Shown here piece by piece: positions 44,948-57,568 of a stretch of 64,000 nt of DNA. The DNA comes from Halichondria panicea (Eukaryota > Porifera > Demospongiae > Suberitida > Halichondriidae), in contig NC_087392.1 in the NCBI RefSeq assembly GCF_963675165.1, positions 5,401,442-5,465,441 on the forward strand. Direction: 5' to 3'. Numbering within the stretch: the first letter of the stretch is position 1; the number at the start of each line of letters is the position of its first letter. The position numbers were made by a program, and so were the translations under genes. The notes beneath the pieces were generated by a model that had not been told where the DNA came from, searched no databases, and saw only the letters and a list, made by a program, of their open reading frames with translations.

Positions 44948-45136
44948 TTCTTTAGCTTGGCTCTACAATACTAGCTAGCTACTATATACACTCGTACAAT
45001 ACACGGGCTCAAAATCATGCTAAATCTTGATAAGCTTATTGTTTCTAATAAGAGCACATTTAATTTCCTTCTTGATGAAGCACACCTATTACATAGCAAC
45101 CGACTTAGCAACGCAAACAAGAGACCCTCCACAGAC
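44948..45136. promoter_or_regulatory. Shared divergent promoter region, MGME1 and DNAJB13
   Basis: Only 189 bases separate the two opposed start codons. An upstream in-frame ATG for DNAJB13 at 45,017 would add a 40-residue extension not known in the family, so the ATG at 45,137 was preferred. Confidence 0.6.
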
Positions 45137-47023
45137 ATGGGGAAGGATTACTACTCTATTCTCGGCATTACACGCGATGCCTCGGACATAGACGTCAAGA
45201 AAGCGTGAGTATTAACCATTAAACTTGTTATCACACATACACAGGAGTGCAGGATACTTATAATGGTAGATACATTCACGACATACGTAGGTGTAACACA
45301 CTTATAGAGCTGCTGGATCTAATTGCACACTCTCTACTGGTGTATTGCAGGTACCGCAAGCTCTCCCTCAAGTATCACCCAGACAAGAACAAAGCTCCCG
45401 GTGCAGATAACAAGTTTGACGAGGTCGGAGAAGCTTACGATGTCCTGTGTGAACGTAAGTGTCTACATGTACGTACATTGCAGGTCTTCATTTTCTGGAC
45501 ATAGCTTTTGAAAAGCAGGGATAGTGGGTATACTGATGACAGTGACATAAAATCGTCATTTTTTAGCTTCCAGACGTATCACTTTTGACAAGTTTGGAGA
45601 GGAGGGCCTCAAGGCTGGTCTCCCCACTGCAGCAGGGGACTTTGTGGAGGGCTACACCTTCCATGGTAACTCGAGGAAAGTATTCACTGACTTCTTTGGA
45701 GGAGACAATCCATTCGCAGGTAAACACATTTTGATTGATTCCCCACAAAATAATTACAAGTACAAATTTTCGTAACAGAACTGCTTGTGCATTATTGTCT
45801 AGTTATAATAACATTGGATTTCAAAGATAAATTCCCGTTCATACTTTATAACTGGTATGATTGTACTCTGATTGTAATACTGCAGATCTGTTCAACTTTG
45901 AGGCTGTGCTTGATGCTGATGGTTACGTCAGCTTTGGAGGTCTAAAGGGACGCTCCCAACCTAAACAAGACCCCCCAGTGGAGAGGGACCTCTGTCTCAC
46001 TCTGGAGGAGGTATACAATGGAAGCGTAAAGAAAATGAAAATATCCAGAAAGGTGCGATTTACAGATGATTGTATGGACGTTGGAACAACACAGTAGGAA
46101 TAAGGAAATGCACTATTTATCAAGCCACTCTTGTAATTATGACGATAAGCGCTCTCACTAATGTAAAGAAATTCTAGTTATGTGTTTATAATGAAATTAT
46201 GGCAGGTATTGAATGATGATGGTCGTACTACAAGCACACGAGAGAAGATCCTCACCATCACAGTCAAGAGAGGATGGAAGGAGGGGACCAGGATAACATT
46301 CCCTAAAGAGGGGGACCAGGGACCCAACAAAATACCAGGTATCAGCATGTCATTGTCTCACTTGTATATAATTAACTCTACTTTCTTCAGCTGATATTGT
46401 GTTTATTGTGAAGGATAAAGAACACTTGTTGTTCAAGAGGGACGGGGTTGACCTGCTGTATAAGCCTGACATCCCACTCAAGGCTGTGAGTTGACTGTAG
46501 TGGTTCTGCTCTGTTGTGAGGTTTATATAGTGTGTGTGTGCAGGCATTGATTGGTGGGTCTATTGAGGTACCTACACTGGACGGACGTGTTATTCGAGTA
46601 CCCATCACTGAGATTGTGAGGTATGAATGAACTTGATTACTCATAACATCTCCAATGTACACTAGTATAGACTATGGGTACACTAGTATAGACTATGGGT
46701 ACACTAGTACTATATGAGTTTGCCTTGTTTAGGAACATACATGTTTATGGTACTTGTGTGCACGTGCACTGGTAAGGCTGTGAGGTCAAAATTAATCATG
46801 TTGAAACTTACACTGTAGCTCATTGTTGTATGACAGTATACATAATCCTCACCTCTCCCTGTGCAGCCCTGGTTATCGTAAGACAGTGGTTGGTGAGGGC
46901 ATGCCCCTGGTGGGGGAGACTGGGTCGGGGGACCTCATCGTAGAGTTCAACATTGTCTTCCCTCACTCTCTCAACCAGTCACAGAAATCACTCATCAAAC
47001 AAGCACTAGTGTGTGTACCATGA
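45137..47023 (+). CDS. DNAJB13: DNAJB13-like type II J-domain co-chaperone (317 aa)
   Basis: Hsp40 of the DnaJB class. DNAJB13 is a sperm and ciliary axoneme (radial spoke) protein in vertebrates. Eight exons: 45,137-45,204, 45,351-45,454, 45,567-45,719, 45,886-46,052, 46,206-46,338, 46,391-46,485, 46,544-46,620 and 46,867-47,023. The J domain begins [17 protein letters not shown], and KYHPDKNK carries the HPD triad. The short linker [19 protein letters not shown] matches DNAJB13. The C-terminal client-binding domains carry [37 protein letters not shown] and GEGMPL. Its length matches the human protein (316). As I recall, human DNAJB13 has HPL in place of HPD, so the sponge protein keeps the canonical Hsp70-activating triad. 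The name rests on remembered similarity; DNAJB1/4/5 are the alternatives. Confidence 0.9.
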
Positions 47024-47295
47024 CTGCATTGGAGCTAGTATACTGTATGCAAGAGACTATGTTGTACACTGTTGTTTCTATGGTAACCTATCGATTATAC
47101 ACTCATTAATTATTTCAGAGAAAATTAATGTTGTTTTTGAATTTTGCCAAACACACATGCAATAAAATTAATAATTATATCAATTACATGACTGTATATA
47201 CACGAAGAAAAGTATAAGGCTTTAATTACTGTGAATTACGTTTGGAAAATAAAGACACACACACACACACAGTCATAGTACAACTGTTAGACTAG

Positions 47296-48751
47296 CTAGC
47301 TGGGAGGGTACTTGTGTTCAATGGAGGGCGAGTGTAACGTCTCAAAGTCCAAATGAACAAACGCTCTCTCCACTTCATCAAGTCTCTCTAACTTCTGCTG
47401 CAGTTCCTCCCCAATATCATGGGCAGTCTTCAGAGGCATGTCCGCTGGTAACTGAACATCCACCTCTACCAAATAGTTTACACCAAACGTGTAGGCTCTC
47501 ACAGTATCTACAGACTCAACCCGGTTGTCGTGATGAGCAGCTATCCAAGTCAGTTTAGAGATGAACCTTCGATCAGCAGTGTGTCCGACTAGGTTTTTGA
47601 TTTGTTCGTACGCAACCAGTACCCAGTTGATAATGATATAAAAGGCCAGTAGAACAGCACCGATTGGGTCGATGTTTGGATAGAGATACGTGCCCATCAG
47701 TCCAAATACCAGGGTGGCTATATTGGACGCAATATCATTTCTGTGATCGACTGAGAGAGCTTGTACGGACGCGTTGTCTACTCCTCTACACAACAGGTAT
47801 AGGCCAGTTTTCAAGATAATTGTAGCTCCAATAATAGAACCAGAGAAAGCGTTGATGTTGGGATGGACATTAGAGCTAGCTATGTCCTCGATGGCTTTAG
47901 TCACAATCTGTAGAGCAGCAGTGCCCATCACACACGCTGTGATGACAATAGCCACCGATTCCAGTCTATTCCGACCAATGGGGTAGTGAAATCGATCGTA
48001 ACGTTTGATGAGGTAACTGCTTACACCAATCGCAAAACCAGAGAACAGATCAAGAGCAGAATCAAGTAAACTCGAGAGAACAGATAGAGATCCTGACTGA
48101 ATCGTAGCAGATAGTTTGGCAAACAGTAGAAACAGGTTTACAGCGAATGTCAACCTTGCTGCCGTGCCAACAGATAGCTTAATGCAACGACATTTGCTTG
48201 TATTGCAGCATCTCTTTTCTTCTTTGTTATCTTCCGTCTCCTGCAAAAGTTCATCGAAAATATCATCTTCCCCAGCTCCAGAATCGACAGTGGACATACG
48301 CCTAGCCTCTCTGAGAACTTCAATATCTTTCTGCTGTTTTCGATAGTATATTCTCACAGCTCGAGATTGTTTTGGCCTGGTGGGTGATTTGGGATCACGG
48401 CTGGGGAATAGAGACCCCCACTTCACCCTAAACCGTGAGGGTGGTGCGGAGGAGGGGGCTACCATCTCAGACGAAATGTTTTGGATATTTAACGAAGGCG
48501 GCGGTCGTCTGGTGGAGTCCTCTGGGTCCAGTTTGATTTCAGAGTCAGACAGATCGGTTTCTGCGTTCCTGGGAAATGGGTACAGAAATTAATGTTTAGC
48601 TCAGAACACTACATCATCATCAGAGCAATGTTTATATTATATAGCATGCACACAGCATAGCAAGGATTTAGTACCTTGCTTGGCTTGTCTCGTCCATAAC
48701 ATCAACCATGTTGTTGTAAGAAGGGGCCCTGTTCACTTGGGGCTCAGCCAT
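47296..48751 (-). CDS. Cation diffusion facilitator, manganese-type (449 aa)
   Basis: Membrane metal/proton antiporter of the CDF family. There are two exons in phase: 48,675-48,751 (MAEPQVNRAPSYNNMVDV) and 47,296-48,568. A cytosolic N-terminus of about 145 residues precedes the transmembrane segments (LFLLFAKLSATIQSGSLSVL, AIVITACVMGTAALQIV, IGAVLLAFYIIINWVLVAY). Metal-site motifs are SALD preceded by LLD (DSALD, TM2) and DHRND (TM5). DxxxD at both sites is the signature of the Mn/Fe branch, while zinc carriers have HxxxD. The C-terminal cytosolic ferredoxin-like domain is present (YLVEVDVQLPADMPL). It resembles plant MTP8-11 and fungal Mn-CDFs more than vertebrate SLC30A1-8. Golgi or vesicular manganese loading is inferred. 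Confidence 0.9.
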
Positions 48752-49012
48752 AGCTAAGCTATCTCAATTCAGTAAAAGTCGAAAGTCACTCCCTTTCTCT
48801 AATTTTCACCACCAGAGTAGATCTAGATGATCTTTACCAGACCATAACCATGTAAGGAAAAGGTGGGCAGGGCTGGGAGAGGCCTGGATGTCTATATTAA
48901 AATCAGGCAGCAGCCTATAGATCACTCAGTCTCTATATATAGGTCTAGAAAATCCACCCTAGAGTTATCTGCAAACAGTTCTGAACCACAGCTCTATCAA
49001 GAGAGTATCAAG
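48752..49012. promoter_or_regulatory. Divergent promoter region, CDF transporter and AAA+ ATPase
   Basis: 261 bases between opposed start codons. An open frame runs upstream of the ATPase ATG from 48,863, but it has no family support and is taken as 5' UTR. Confidence 0.55.
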
Positions 49013-51877
49013 ATGGCTGAAGAGACAGTTACCACAGAGATGGATATCCAAGACCCCATTGTGTTCCTTACTTCACTAAGAAAAGCATGCCCAGATGTCA
49101 TCTCACTGCTTAATTCCAAGCAGGCCAGGCTGTTGAGCAAGTCACCAACTGAGCCGTATGATCCTAAGGACATCAATGAGCAATACTTGGTGGACATGGC
49201 ATCGTTCTTTGGAATGAATCAGAGGGTTGAGGACGCAGAGCGAGCACTCCGGACCCACCTCCTTGTACCCAATAAAGTGAAGGAAGAGGTGGATGTGGCT
49301 AGCTTCATTATCAAGATCCAGGTCTTAGGAAAGGTGAGAGACAAACACAACTCGTTGAGAGCATCAATTGCCCCACATTATTTTGGTAAAAATCCACAAA
49401 TATAAATTATGACAATGTCTTGTAAATATTATTAATGTCCAGCTATTGCTTCAGTTCTCTAAGACATGTACTACATATTACGCAGATAAAGTGGGCAATT
49501 AAATTTCGAATAATACCAATTATCCTCACCAATCAATGTGCAGATTTCCAAACAATTTGAGAAGGTCATTACCTCGAAAGTCAAGGCCACGGTCAAGGAA
49601 CACGGAGAACTGTTTCTCCCACGCATCATCCGTCTGTGCAAGAAGTTAGAATTCACCGAAAACGAGACAAGAATCGCGACCTATTCGCTTGTCATACAGT
49701 CCGGCTACGATCGTGATGGGCGTTTGAGCGGATACGGAGCAGACGTCCTCTCCACCTGTCAGTTCCTCAGCATCCCTCTACAAGAAATGCTCGTCTTCTT
49801 GGATCAAGAGCGCAAGCACATGCAACAAGGCTTCTTCCCCGATGTGCAGGACAGCTACATCCTCAACAGCAGCGTGACCTACGACTCTGACTTCTGCAAA
49901 GCTCTAATGGGGACGCAACTGAAGGCAACAGAGTTCCTTAAGATAGAGCAGACAATACTGGCTGACGTGATAGCAGAGGAACCTGGTAACCAACACTACC
50001 GGTGAGTATACATGTAGCCACAACACTTAGTGCTTAGAGCTACATGTAGGCTAATGCTTTGAAGCCCAGGCTTTATGAGTATTCTCAGTACTTTTTTCTT
50101 TTGCTAGCTGAACAAAATTGTATGAAGTATACTGTTCTGTACCGTTTGCTCACTTCTGCTCACTTTTTTTTTATCACAGATATGTAGTAGCCTAACCCCC
50201 TCACACACACCACACACACTCCACACACACACACTCCACAGAGAGGAGGACATCACCTCCCCCACCACTGGCAAAGATGACCAACCTGAGGTTACCCCTG
50301 GTGACGAGACTCCACCCACAATAGACGAGGACGAGAGTGAAGACCCAGCACATCCCATGGCTATTCCAGTGGACACAGCCGAGGTACATGTGATGTAATT
50401 AAGACCAATGACTTTTCAAAATGTACATCAAGGTGACTTGATAACCAAAAGCATCCTTACACAGCTTATGATATACTGTGTGTGTGGCCTTCTCTATAGC
50501 AATGACCTAGCCTGACAATAGGTAGCATCCCTAGTGACCTCTGTACTGAACCCTGATACCTTATATTCGACATGGTTGAAAGTGAAGTCACTGTATATGC
50601 ATGATAACAATAAAGCTGCATGTTATGTTTTGTCTGCTAACTACACATGCAGTAGCTCAAAGTTTATAGGTATGCTTTCACAGGAATTATTACAAAACTT
50701 GTTGAGTAAATATTCACCGGAGCTCTATGATTCAGCATTTCTATTTTTAGCAACACTCCCATATCCAGCTATGACTGCGTGATACACAATACCTGCACAC
50801 ACACTGAGTCATGGTGTGTACTCCCATAACCCTAATTAACTTAATACTCTCTCTCTCTCTGTATTGTCTTCATACAGGATCATGACCCAACACTGGAAAC
50901 ACCAGGTAGGTAGTAGTTATACTTAGGCAAAAACAAATGCAGTTGAAAACTTTTGTTCGGGCTCAGTGAAGTTCTTAGTCTGAGCAAGCTTTGCTATGTA
51001 TTGTCAATGGCTTATTGTTTGTATCATACTAATATTCAATATCTCCCCTTCTAGCTGCAAAGGTGAAGTTGCCCAAGGTCAAAGCTGGTGCTGAAGATGA
51101 GATGGATTTGGACCAGTTGTTGAGGCAAGAAAGAGCGAGAGAAAAACAACGGAAGGAGGATGGGGTCGAGGAAGACGAGGTACAGAGGTCAGGGGAGGGG
51201 CCAGGGGTACAAAGGTCAGGGGAGGGGCTATTGGACTCTCGTATGTAGTAATAATATACAACGAAAACTTTGCATTGTGAATTTTTCTGACTGACATACA
51301 TTATTATGGTGATGTACACCTGGCCTAGCTTAGTTGCTGCACTTGTTTTTGGCCTAGCTTATAACATGATACAATGACCTCCCTCCCCCTGACAGCCGGA
51401 AGTGTCAGTGGAAGATGAGGACACTGATAAGTTGAAGCCATACAAGAAGGATCTCGACTATCTGGACGATCATTTCCAGCTGATAGGGTTCAAACTAAAG
51501 GTCAAGGGGATGGACACGCGTATAGAGATGGAGGAGCAGTACGATGATGGCTACCGTCAGAACCAGCGCTATCAGCGACAGAGGGTACGTGTGGGCGTGT
51601 GTGTGTGAGGTGTGAGGGCGTAATAGTGTGTGTGTGTGAGGCATTGTGTAGGGATTGCAGTGTCCGAATACCTGCAAGCATATAATAATGTGCATTACAC
51701 AATCTAGATAGAATGTGTTTGATCAGTGATTGCAGTCGATAATGTTTTGGTAGCTAACTTTGAGTGTGCATTTTCAATTAAAAGATGCATTTTGTAGCCC
51801 TTTGAAAGATCTATCTAATGATTGTTTAACAGATCCTAGCTCTCAAGCCAATCACAACCCCACACACCCCACACACA

Positions 51878-51954
<77 letters not shown>

Positions 51955-54900
51955 GAGAGAGGCGGTGACAAAGGCCAAGGTGCAGGAGAAGAAGTGTGCC
52001 AAGAGGCTCACGGTAAGGACACGTCATGTGACACGCCATGTGACATACCATCTGTGCATGTCTGTATAAAAATAGTTAACGTATTCGTATCGGGTATGAA
52101 CTTTGTACCCTACCTTACCCCCCCCCCGCACACACACACACTCTGATCAGCTGACGAGGGCTAACGGGTCGTGGTTGCCTCGTCTCGAGAGAATGGTGGA
52201 GTCTCGTAAACTGTGTGACTTTGAGAAGAATGTGCTCTTGTTGCTCATTGGGAGCGTCATACAACCAAACAAGGTGGGAGGGGCTAGCTGAAAGAGTCCC
52301 TGAACTGTTGATTAAACGGAGCTAGGGGGGGGGGGGAGGGGGTTGTAGGTAAACAACCATAACTTTAGTACCGTTGATCCAAACGTCAACAATTTAGAAA
52401 GAGACCTTTCAAATGATATATTATAAATTTAAAAAATTTTCCATTTTCGGCCTTGGACCATGGGCTATATATAATCCATGGTCCAAGTGTTAGTATTATC
52501 ATTCAAGGGCGTATGAAGAGAAGAGGGCATGCAACTCACAATGTATACTGTATATGCGTCATATTATTGATGAGTCAGCAGGTTTAGCCATGATTTAGCC
52601 ACCGCCCACTAGGGAATAAAGTCACGTGCAATACATTCTTAGACATAAACCCCGCCCATTTGTACATAAACCGCCGCCCATTTGTAATAGGGTATAGATT
52701 GTAGTTGCATGCCCTCTTCTCTTCATACGCCCTTGGTATTATTGTATTGGACACACACTAGTGTTTTACTTTCATACTCAATTAATTAAACCCTCATTTC
52801 CCATTCCAGTTCCAGAACTTCGAGGTTCGGATCAGCCCTAACTTCGCCCAGGTGGGGGAGGTGCTGCGTATCTTCTGTGAGGACCTGGAGGAACAGATAC
52901 AGCATCGGAGGTACTTCTACAAGAGCTCCTCTCTGGTGCACGAGGGAATGATAGTGGTCCAGAACAGTGGCCTCACTGGAGATACCACCAGCGCCACCGT
53001 GAGTGTTGTCATAGCTATGTCATGTGGTTGGTATAATGTGGACCTGGCTGTTTATACAGAGGTGGCCTTGTTTTACAAACTGTTCATTTGGGACCTGGCC
53101 TTTTATATCAAAGTTTGCCTCAAAAATGTTTAATTTATTGGGCTTTTACACGGAGTGCTTGTACTGATGATATATATAGCGTACGTACGTGTAACAGTTT
53201 GTAATAGACTTGTTTTGCTCAAGTTGATCTACAGAAGTATAACCGTGGCAGTACATCTCATTCTCCATCCACAACAGGTTGAGATAGATCGACGAATGCT
53301 TGACTTCTGTGTGGGTCTGGATACTGAGTTCTCTGAGATCGTGGAGGGATCTCATCTCTACTTCCCCAAGACCAAGTTTGACTCTGTGAGAGCAACAACA
53401 CACCCATACGCACACACACACACACACACACACACCTCACACACCTCACACACACTACACCCCTCACACACCCACACACATACACAGGTCATCCTCCCCA
53501 AAGAAAAGAAGGAGTTGATATTATCGACAGTGAGCAACTTCGAAGCGTACAAGAGATGTCGCAAGAAGATGGGTCTTGATGATGTCATCACGTATGGAGC
53601 TGGGATGGTGCTGTTGTTCCATGGACCACCTGGCACTGGCAAGACCATGATGGCCAACGCACTCGCTAACAAACTGGGCAAGAAAGTAAGTTGTATCAAT
53701 GGATACCTTAAGTGACTAGGCTAACAGTTATTATGATTCGTGCATGCCATTGCTGTGCATGTGTTCCCATTGGGAGGCTAGAGTTAATATACTATGCTCT
53801 AGGTTATCGATCTGTTGGTTGGGCCATTAAGAAAGCTCCACTAGTGTAGAGTCTCACTAGCTGTGTGATGCTTATGTTGTGAAGTATCAATGTCTATTCT
53901 AACCACCAGCTACGTATGTTCATTTATAATCCTGCATTTTGAGCAGAATAAATCCATAGCCACTCTACGTATGAATGTTGTCTCATCTGTTCCTCAGGTG
54001 CTTCTTATCAACTTCCCATCTCTTGGCTCAATGACGGCTGGTGAGAACTTCAAGTTCATCTTCCGAGAGTCAAAGATCAACGACGCCATCTTGTTCTTTG
54101 ATGAGTGTGAGGCCATCTTTGAGAGTCGGGAACTTGGCGGACACAGCGTCAACCTCCTGCTCACTGAGATAGAGAGGTGCGGGTACTGACGTATAATTAG
54201 ATTAGAGACATTTCAATATTGCTACTGAACTTTAAATAATTGTGAGCCCCCATTCTTTAAATTTACTCACATGTGCAGACATGATGGTCTAATCATCCTG
54301 GCCACCAATCGACCTTATGACCTTGATGAAGCCATGCATCGGCGCATCATGGTTGCCATAGAGTTCCGACAACCTGACCACCTCCTCCGCAAGACTATCT
54401 GGCAGACCCACCTTCCAGAGCAGATGATACTGGCTGACGATGTAGACCTGGTCAGTTCAACAGCCATAACTTTAGTACCGTTGATCCAATGTCAACAGTT
54501 TTATGATTTTCTGAAAGCTTAGAAAGCGACCTTTCAAATGATATGCTTCAACCCAACATTTTTCACATAATTTTCATAATTTTCGGGCTACTGTATGTGT
54601 ACTGCCAACAGAAATCAACTATAATTATATCCCCCCCCAACCCCCAGACTGAGCTGGCTCTGAGGTTTGAGTTGACTGGTGGGTTCATCAAGAACGCCAT
54701 TCTCTCTGCTCTCTCCATAGCCGTGTCACGTGATGGCGACGCCCCCATCGTGGAACAGAAGGACCTCCTCCAGGGAGCTAACCTACAGCTCAGGGGTAGA
54801 CTCAGGATGAAGGTATCGTATGACATATAGTGTTTGTTGATGCGTTTATAATAGTAAAAAAACTTCCAAATTTGTTTGTGCAACTCGAAAATAGTGAGAT

Positions 54901-56984
54901 ATTGTGTGTGTTTGCACAATGTGCTTTAAACATACGAATACTATGACCCTGTACGGAAACACACTTTTGTCTGCTTGACTGAGAATATTGCTCTCTGTCT
55001 GCCGGTCTTCTATAATAATACTGTGCAGGACTTTGATCGACGAGTGGTACCAAACGCTGGACTGGATGAGATCATTGTGGAGGATGATATCATGAGACAA
55101 CTCAAGGAGATCGTGCAGTTTGAGAAGGCCAGGTATGCGTGGGTGGGTGTGTGGGTGGGGAGGGTGTGTGAGTGTGCTACATTTGTGCATACGGTAGTGT
55201 TTCACACGTACTCTGCATGTGCGTAGGTTGCCCATTGTTGTTTGCACATGGAGACTTACATCAAACGGTTTACTGCCCATTCATTGAATGTGTAGCTTAA
55301 AAGTATTCCTTCCATTTGTTTCTGAGCGCACTGCCTTAAAGCTAACAAACACACCAACATGTATGGGCAACCACTATTTCTCACTAAGTGACTCTACGTG
55401 AAGAAGTCAAAGGTTATTATATGTATAGAATTATTTCTGAGCAAATCAGTTGCTTACCTGAGTGTTTACTCCCCCCCACACACACCCACACACCCACACC
55501 CCACACACCCCACCCACACCCCACACACACACACCACACACACACACACATACCCCACACACACACAGGGCTGTCTTGTTTGGTCAGTGGGGCTTTGCTC
55601 GTCGCAACCATCAGAACCTCACCATTCTCCTGCATGGCCCACCGGGTACTGGTAAGTCAGTACTAGCAGAGGCCATTGGCTACGAGGTGGGGAAGCCACT
55701 CAAGGTAGTCAACTGTGGTGAGCTGCTCAGCAAGTGGGTGGGAGAGAGCTCCAAGAATATTGACTCCATATTTGCTGAGGGTCGACAAAGCGACGCCATC
55801 TTGGTGTTCGATGAAGCAGAGGGTCTGTTCGGACAGAGGACTGAAATGAGGTGTGTGTGGTGTGGGTGTGTGGAGTGGGCGGTGGGGCACTTAGTGTAGT
55901 GTGTTTGTTTGATTTAAGTCTAGCTGCTTATAATGATTGTTCACGATTATTTATATTTTCAACTTTCCCTTGTTTAGTACGTCTACAGATCGCTATGCCA
56001 ACGTGGATGTGGGGGTGCTCCTCTACCATATTGAGCGATACACTGGTATCATCATCCTCACCACCAACCTCATCCAGAACATTGACAAGGCATTCTTCAG
56101 ACGCCTCCGCTACATCCTGCAGCTTGACGTGCCTTCCCAGGAACTCAGGGTCAAACTCTGGAAGGTAATGTGCACATGGTAACATTGGCACAACTACACC
56201 TTAATATGCGTATCATTACATTTCTACTTACATGATGGCAATAAAATCTGTATAATTATGGTAATGTCATCGTGGTAGCCTAATCATAGCACTTAGCTTA
56301 AGTAATATTGATGGTTTCAATGTACACATAATAGCTAGATATATTGAAATTGTATGAGCTTATATTTGTCAATCTCAGTAGCTAATGTTACACATTATGT
56401 GAGCTTTCATTGTAGAGTGTAAACTCCGCTGCTTTATACTGTTACCATGCATCACATGACCTCCTGCATCATCACTGTTACCATGACCTCTTGCAGCTGA
56501 TTATTCCCGAGGAGGCACCACTGGCTGATGACGTTGATTACCAGAAGCTGGCACAGTTTGAAATGGCTGGTGGGAACATGAAGGGGGCGGTGTTTAGAGC
56601 AGCTGCAAGAGCAGCACTCAGGGATGAAGGTGTGGGGAGGGGACTAGAACCATTAGCTCTACACTTATTACATGCGTATAGTGAAACGCATTTAACAAAT
56701 TACGGCGTTATGACCTTTGTTGACCTTTGTACAGTGTCTGGACCGGCACTTATAATCACGGCTGATAGCTACCAAAACAATATTGTGCATAATCTGCACT
56801 CCCCCTAAATTAAGTGTTGTAAGAACATGACTTCTAGCTAGTAATAATGTTTCATTTTCTTGCAGAGGATCGTAGGATCACACTCCAGGATCTAATGGAG
56901 GCAGCTCAGGAGGAGGTGGGCAAAGCCACACCCAGGATGGGGTTCAGGAGGCAGGACTCTGATGCTGCCAGAATGTTCAATTAA
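49013..56984 (+). CDS. Tandem AAA+ ATPase with winged-helix-like N-terminal region, unnamed family (1092 aa)
   Basis: Nineteen exons keep one frame: 49,013-49,333, 49,544-50,001, 50,242-50,383, 50,878-50,905, 51,055-51,179, 51,396-51,584, 51,956-52,012, 52,151-52,273, 52,810-52,998, 53,278-53,385, 53,488-53,685, 53,998-54,176, 54,279-54,450, 54,648-54,812, 55,029-55,132, 55,569-55,850, 55,978-56,164, 56,497-56,629 and 56,866-56,984. Residues 1-260 are helical and unlike anything I recognise. An acidic linker follows. KPYKKDLDYLDDHFQLIGFK and CDFEKNVLLLLIGSVI look like the N-terminal region of bacterial and protist AAA proteins. AAA-1 has GPPGTGKT, ILFFDECEAIF and ATNRPYDLDEAMHRR. AAA-2 has GPPGTGKS, ILVFDEAEGLF and TTNLIQNIDKAFFRR. 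Both Walker B glutamates and arginine fingers are present, so two active ATP sites are expected. It is not NSF, VCP or a Pex protein by motif context. Function unknown. Confidence 0.9.
51868..51950. repeat. (CA)n tract ending at a splice acceptor
   Basis: Nearly pure CA run followed by TACAGAG; exon 7 of the AAA+ gene starts at 51,956. Other CA tracts abutting acceptors are 53,405-53,487, 55,478-55,568, 59,126-59,170, 59,504-59,551, 61,434-61,505 and 63,191-63,210. Confidence 0.95.
52360..52500. repeat. Partial copy of the foldback repeat
   Basis: CATAACTTTAGTACCGTTGA, GACCTTTCAAATGATAT and TTCGGCCTTGGACCATGGGC match the element at 59,745-60,030. Intronic, in the AAA+ gene. A second fragment lies at 54,455-54,580, directly after the exon 13 donor at 54,450. 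Confidence 0.8.
52504..52735. mobile_element. MITE with perfect 33-bp terminal inverted repeats
   Basis: The left end 52,504-52,536 begins CAAGGGCGTATGAAGAGAAG. The right end 52,703-52,735 is its exact reverse complement over 33 bases. The total is 232 bases with no coding capacity. It lies in AAA+ intron 8 and abuts the foldback fragment. TATTAT occurs on both sides but not at matching distances, so the target duplication is unclear. Confidence 0.88.
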
Positions 56985-57568
56985 ACCACTCTCATACAAT
57001 ATTTAGATGAGCAATAGACTGACTGATTATTTTATAGGAGTTCTTTGGATATTTTTAATACCGTGTTGTTATTGTATTTTAACTTTCCTCATTTTTATAA
57101 CGATTGAAAATTTAAAAATCTCCCATATATAGTAGATTACTAGCTGGTTCTAGCTCTTCATGTGATCGACCTTTCCTCTAGCAAATGGAAGTGTATGAAT
57201 GTAATTATGTAATGTGAGAAAAACTATAACAGATGTATATACTACATTTTTTTGTAAAAATAAAAATAATGCTTGTACCAGCCCCGCCCCCCTGTCCTAC
57301 AGAAATTATTGCTAATCCAGCACATTCAAAGGTACGTCAAGGTTGCTGCACTGGGAGCTATTTTACACACACAGAGCACACTAGGTGGTATTCTGTTGGA
57401 CTCGACTGCCAGTGATCTACTCATCACAACAAAGCAAGCAAGATCTGGACAGCACTGGTGTCATCAGATATAAGAACACATGCAGTACTGATCAAGACAG
57501 TGATAAGAGAGCTCCTAAATAGTGCCCCACACACTCTGCACACTGTTAATAGCTAGCTCCACTGCAAG
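56985..57568. other. Intergenic region, AAA+ gene to acyltransferase
   Basis: 3' flank of the AAA+ gene and 5' flank of the acyltransferase, same strand. AATAAAAATAATG near 57,256 could be a polyadenylation signal. No exon with family support was seen. Confidence 0.5.

Noticed and set aside
45017-45136. Upstream ATG extending DNAJB13 by 40 residues
   Set aside because: The extension has no similarity to the family, and the ATG at 45,137 begins the conserved MGKDYY.
48863-49012. Upstream ATG extending the AAA+ protein by 50 residues
   Set aside because: The segment overlaps the short divergent promoter region and contains no recognisable feature.
49013-56984. NSF or VCP as the identity of the AAA+ gene
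   Set aside because: The N-terminal half and the sequence around the Walker and arginine-finger motifs do not match either family.
49013-56984. Bacterial contamination as the source of the AAA+ gene
   Set aside because: Eighteen GT-AG introns keep the frame throughout and the flanking genes are ordinary animal genes.
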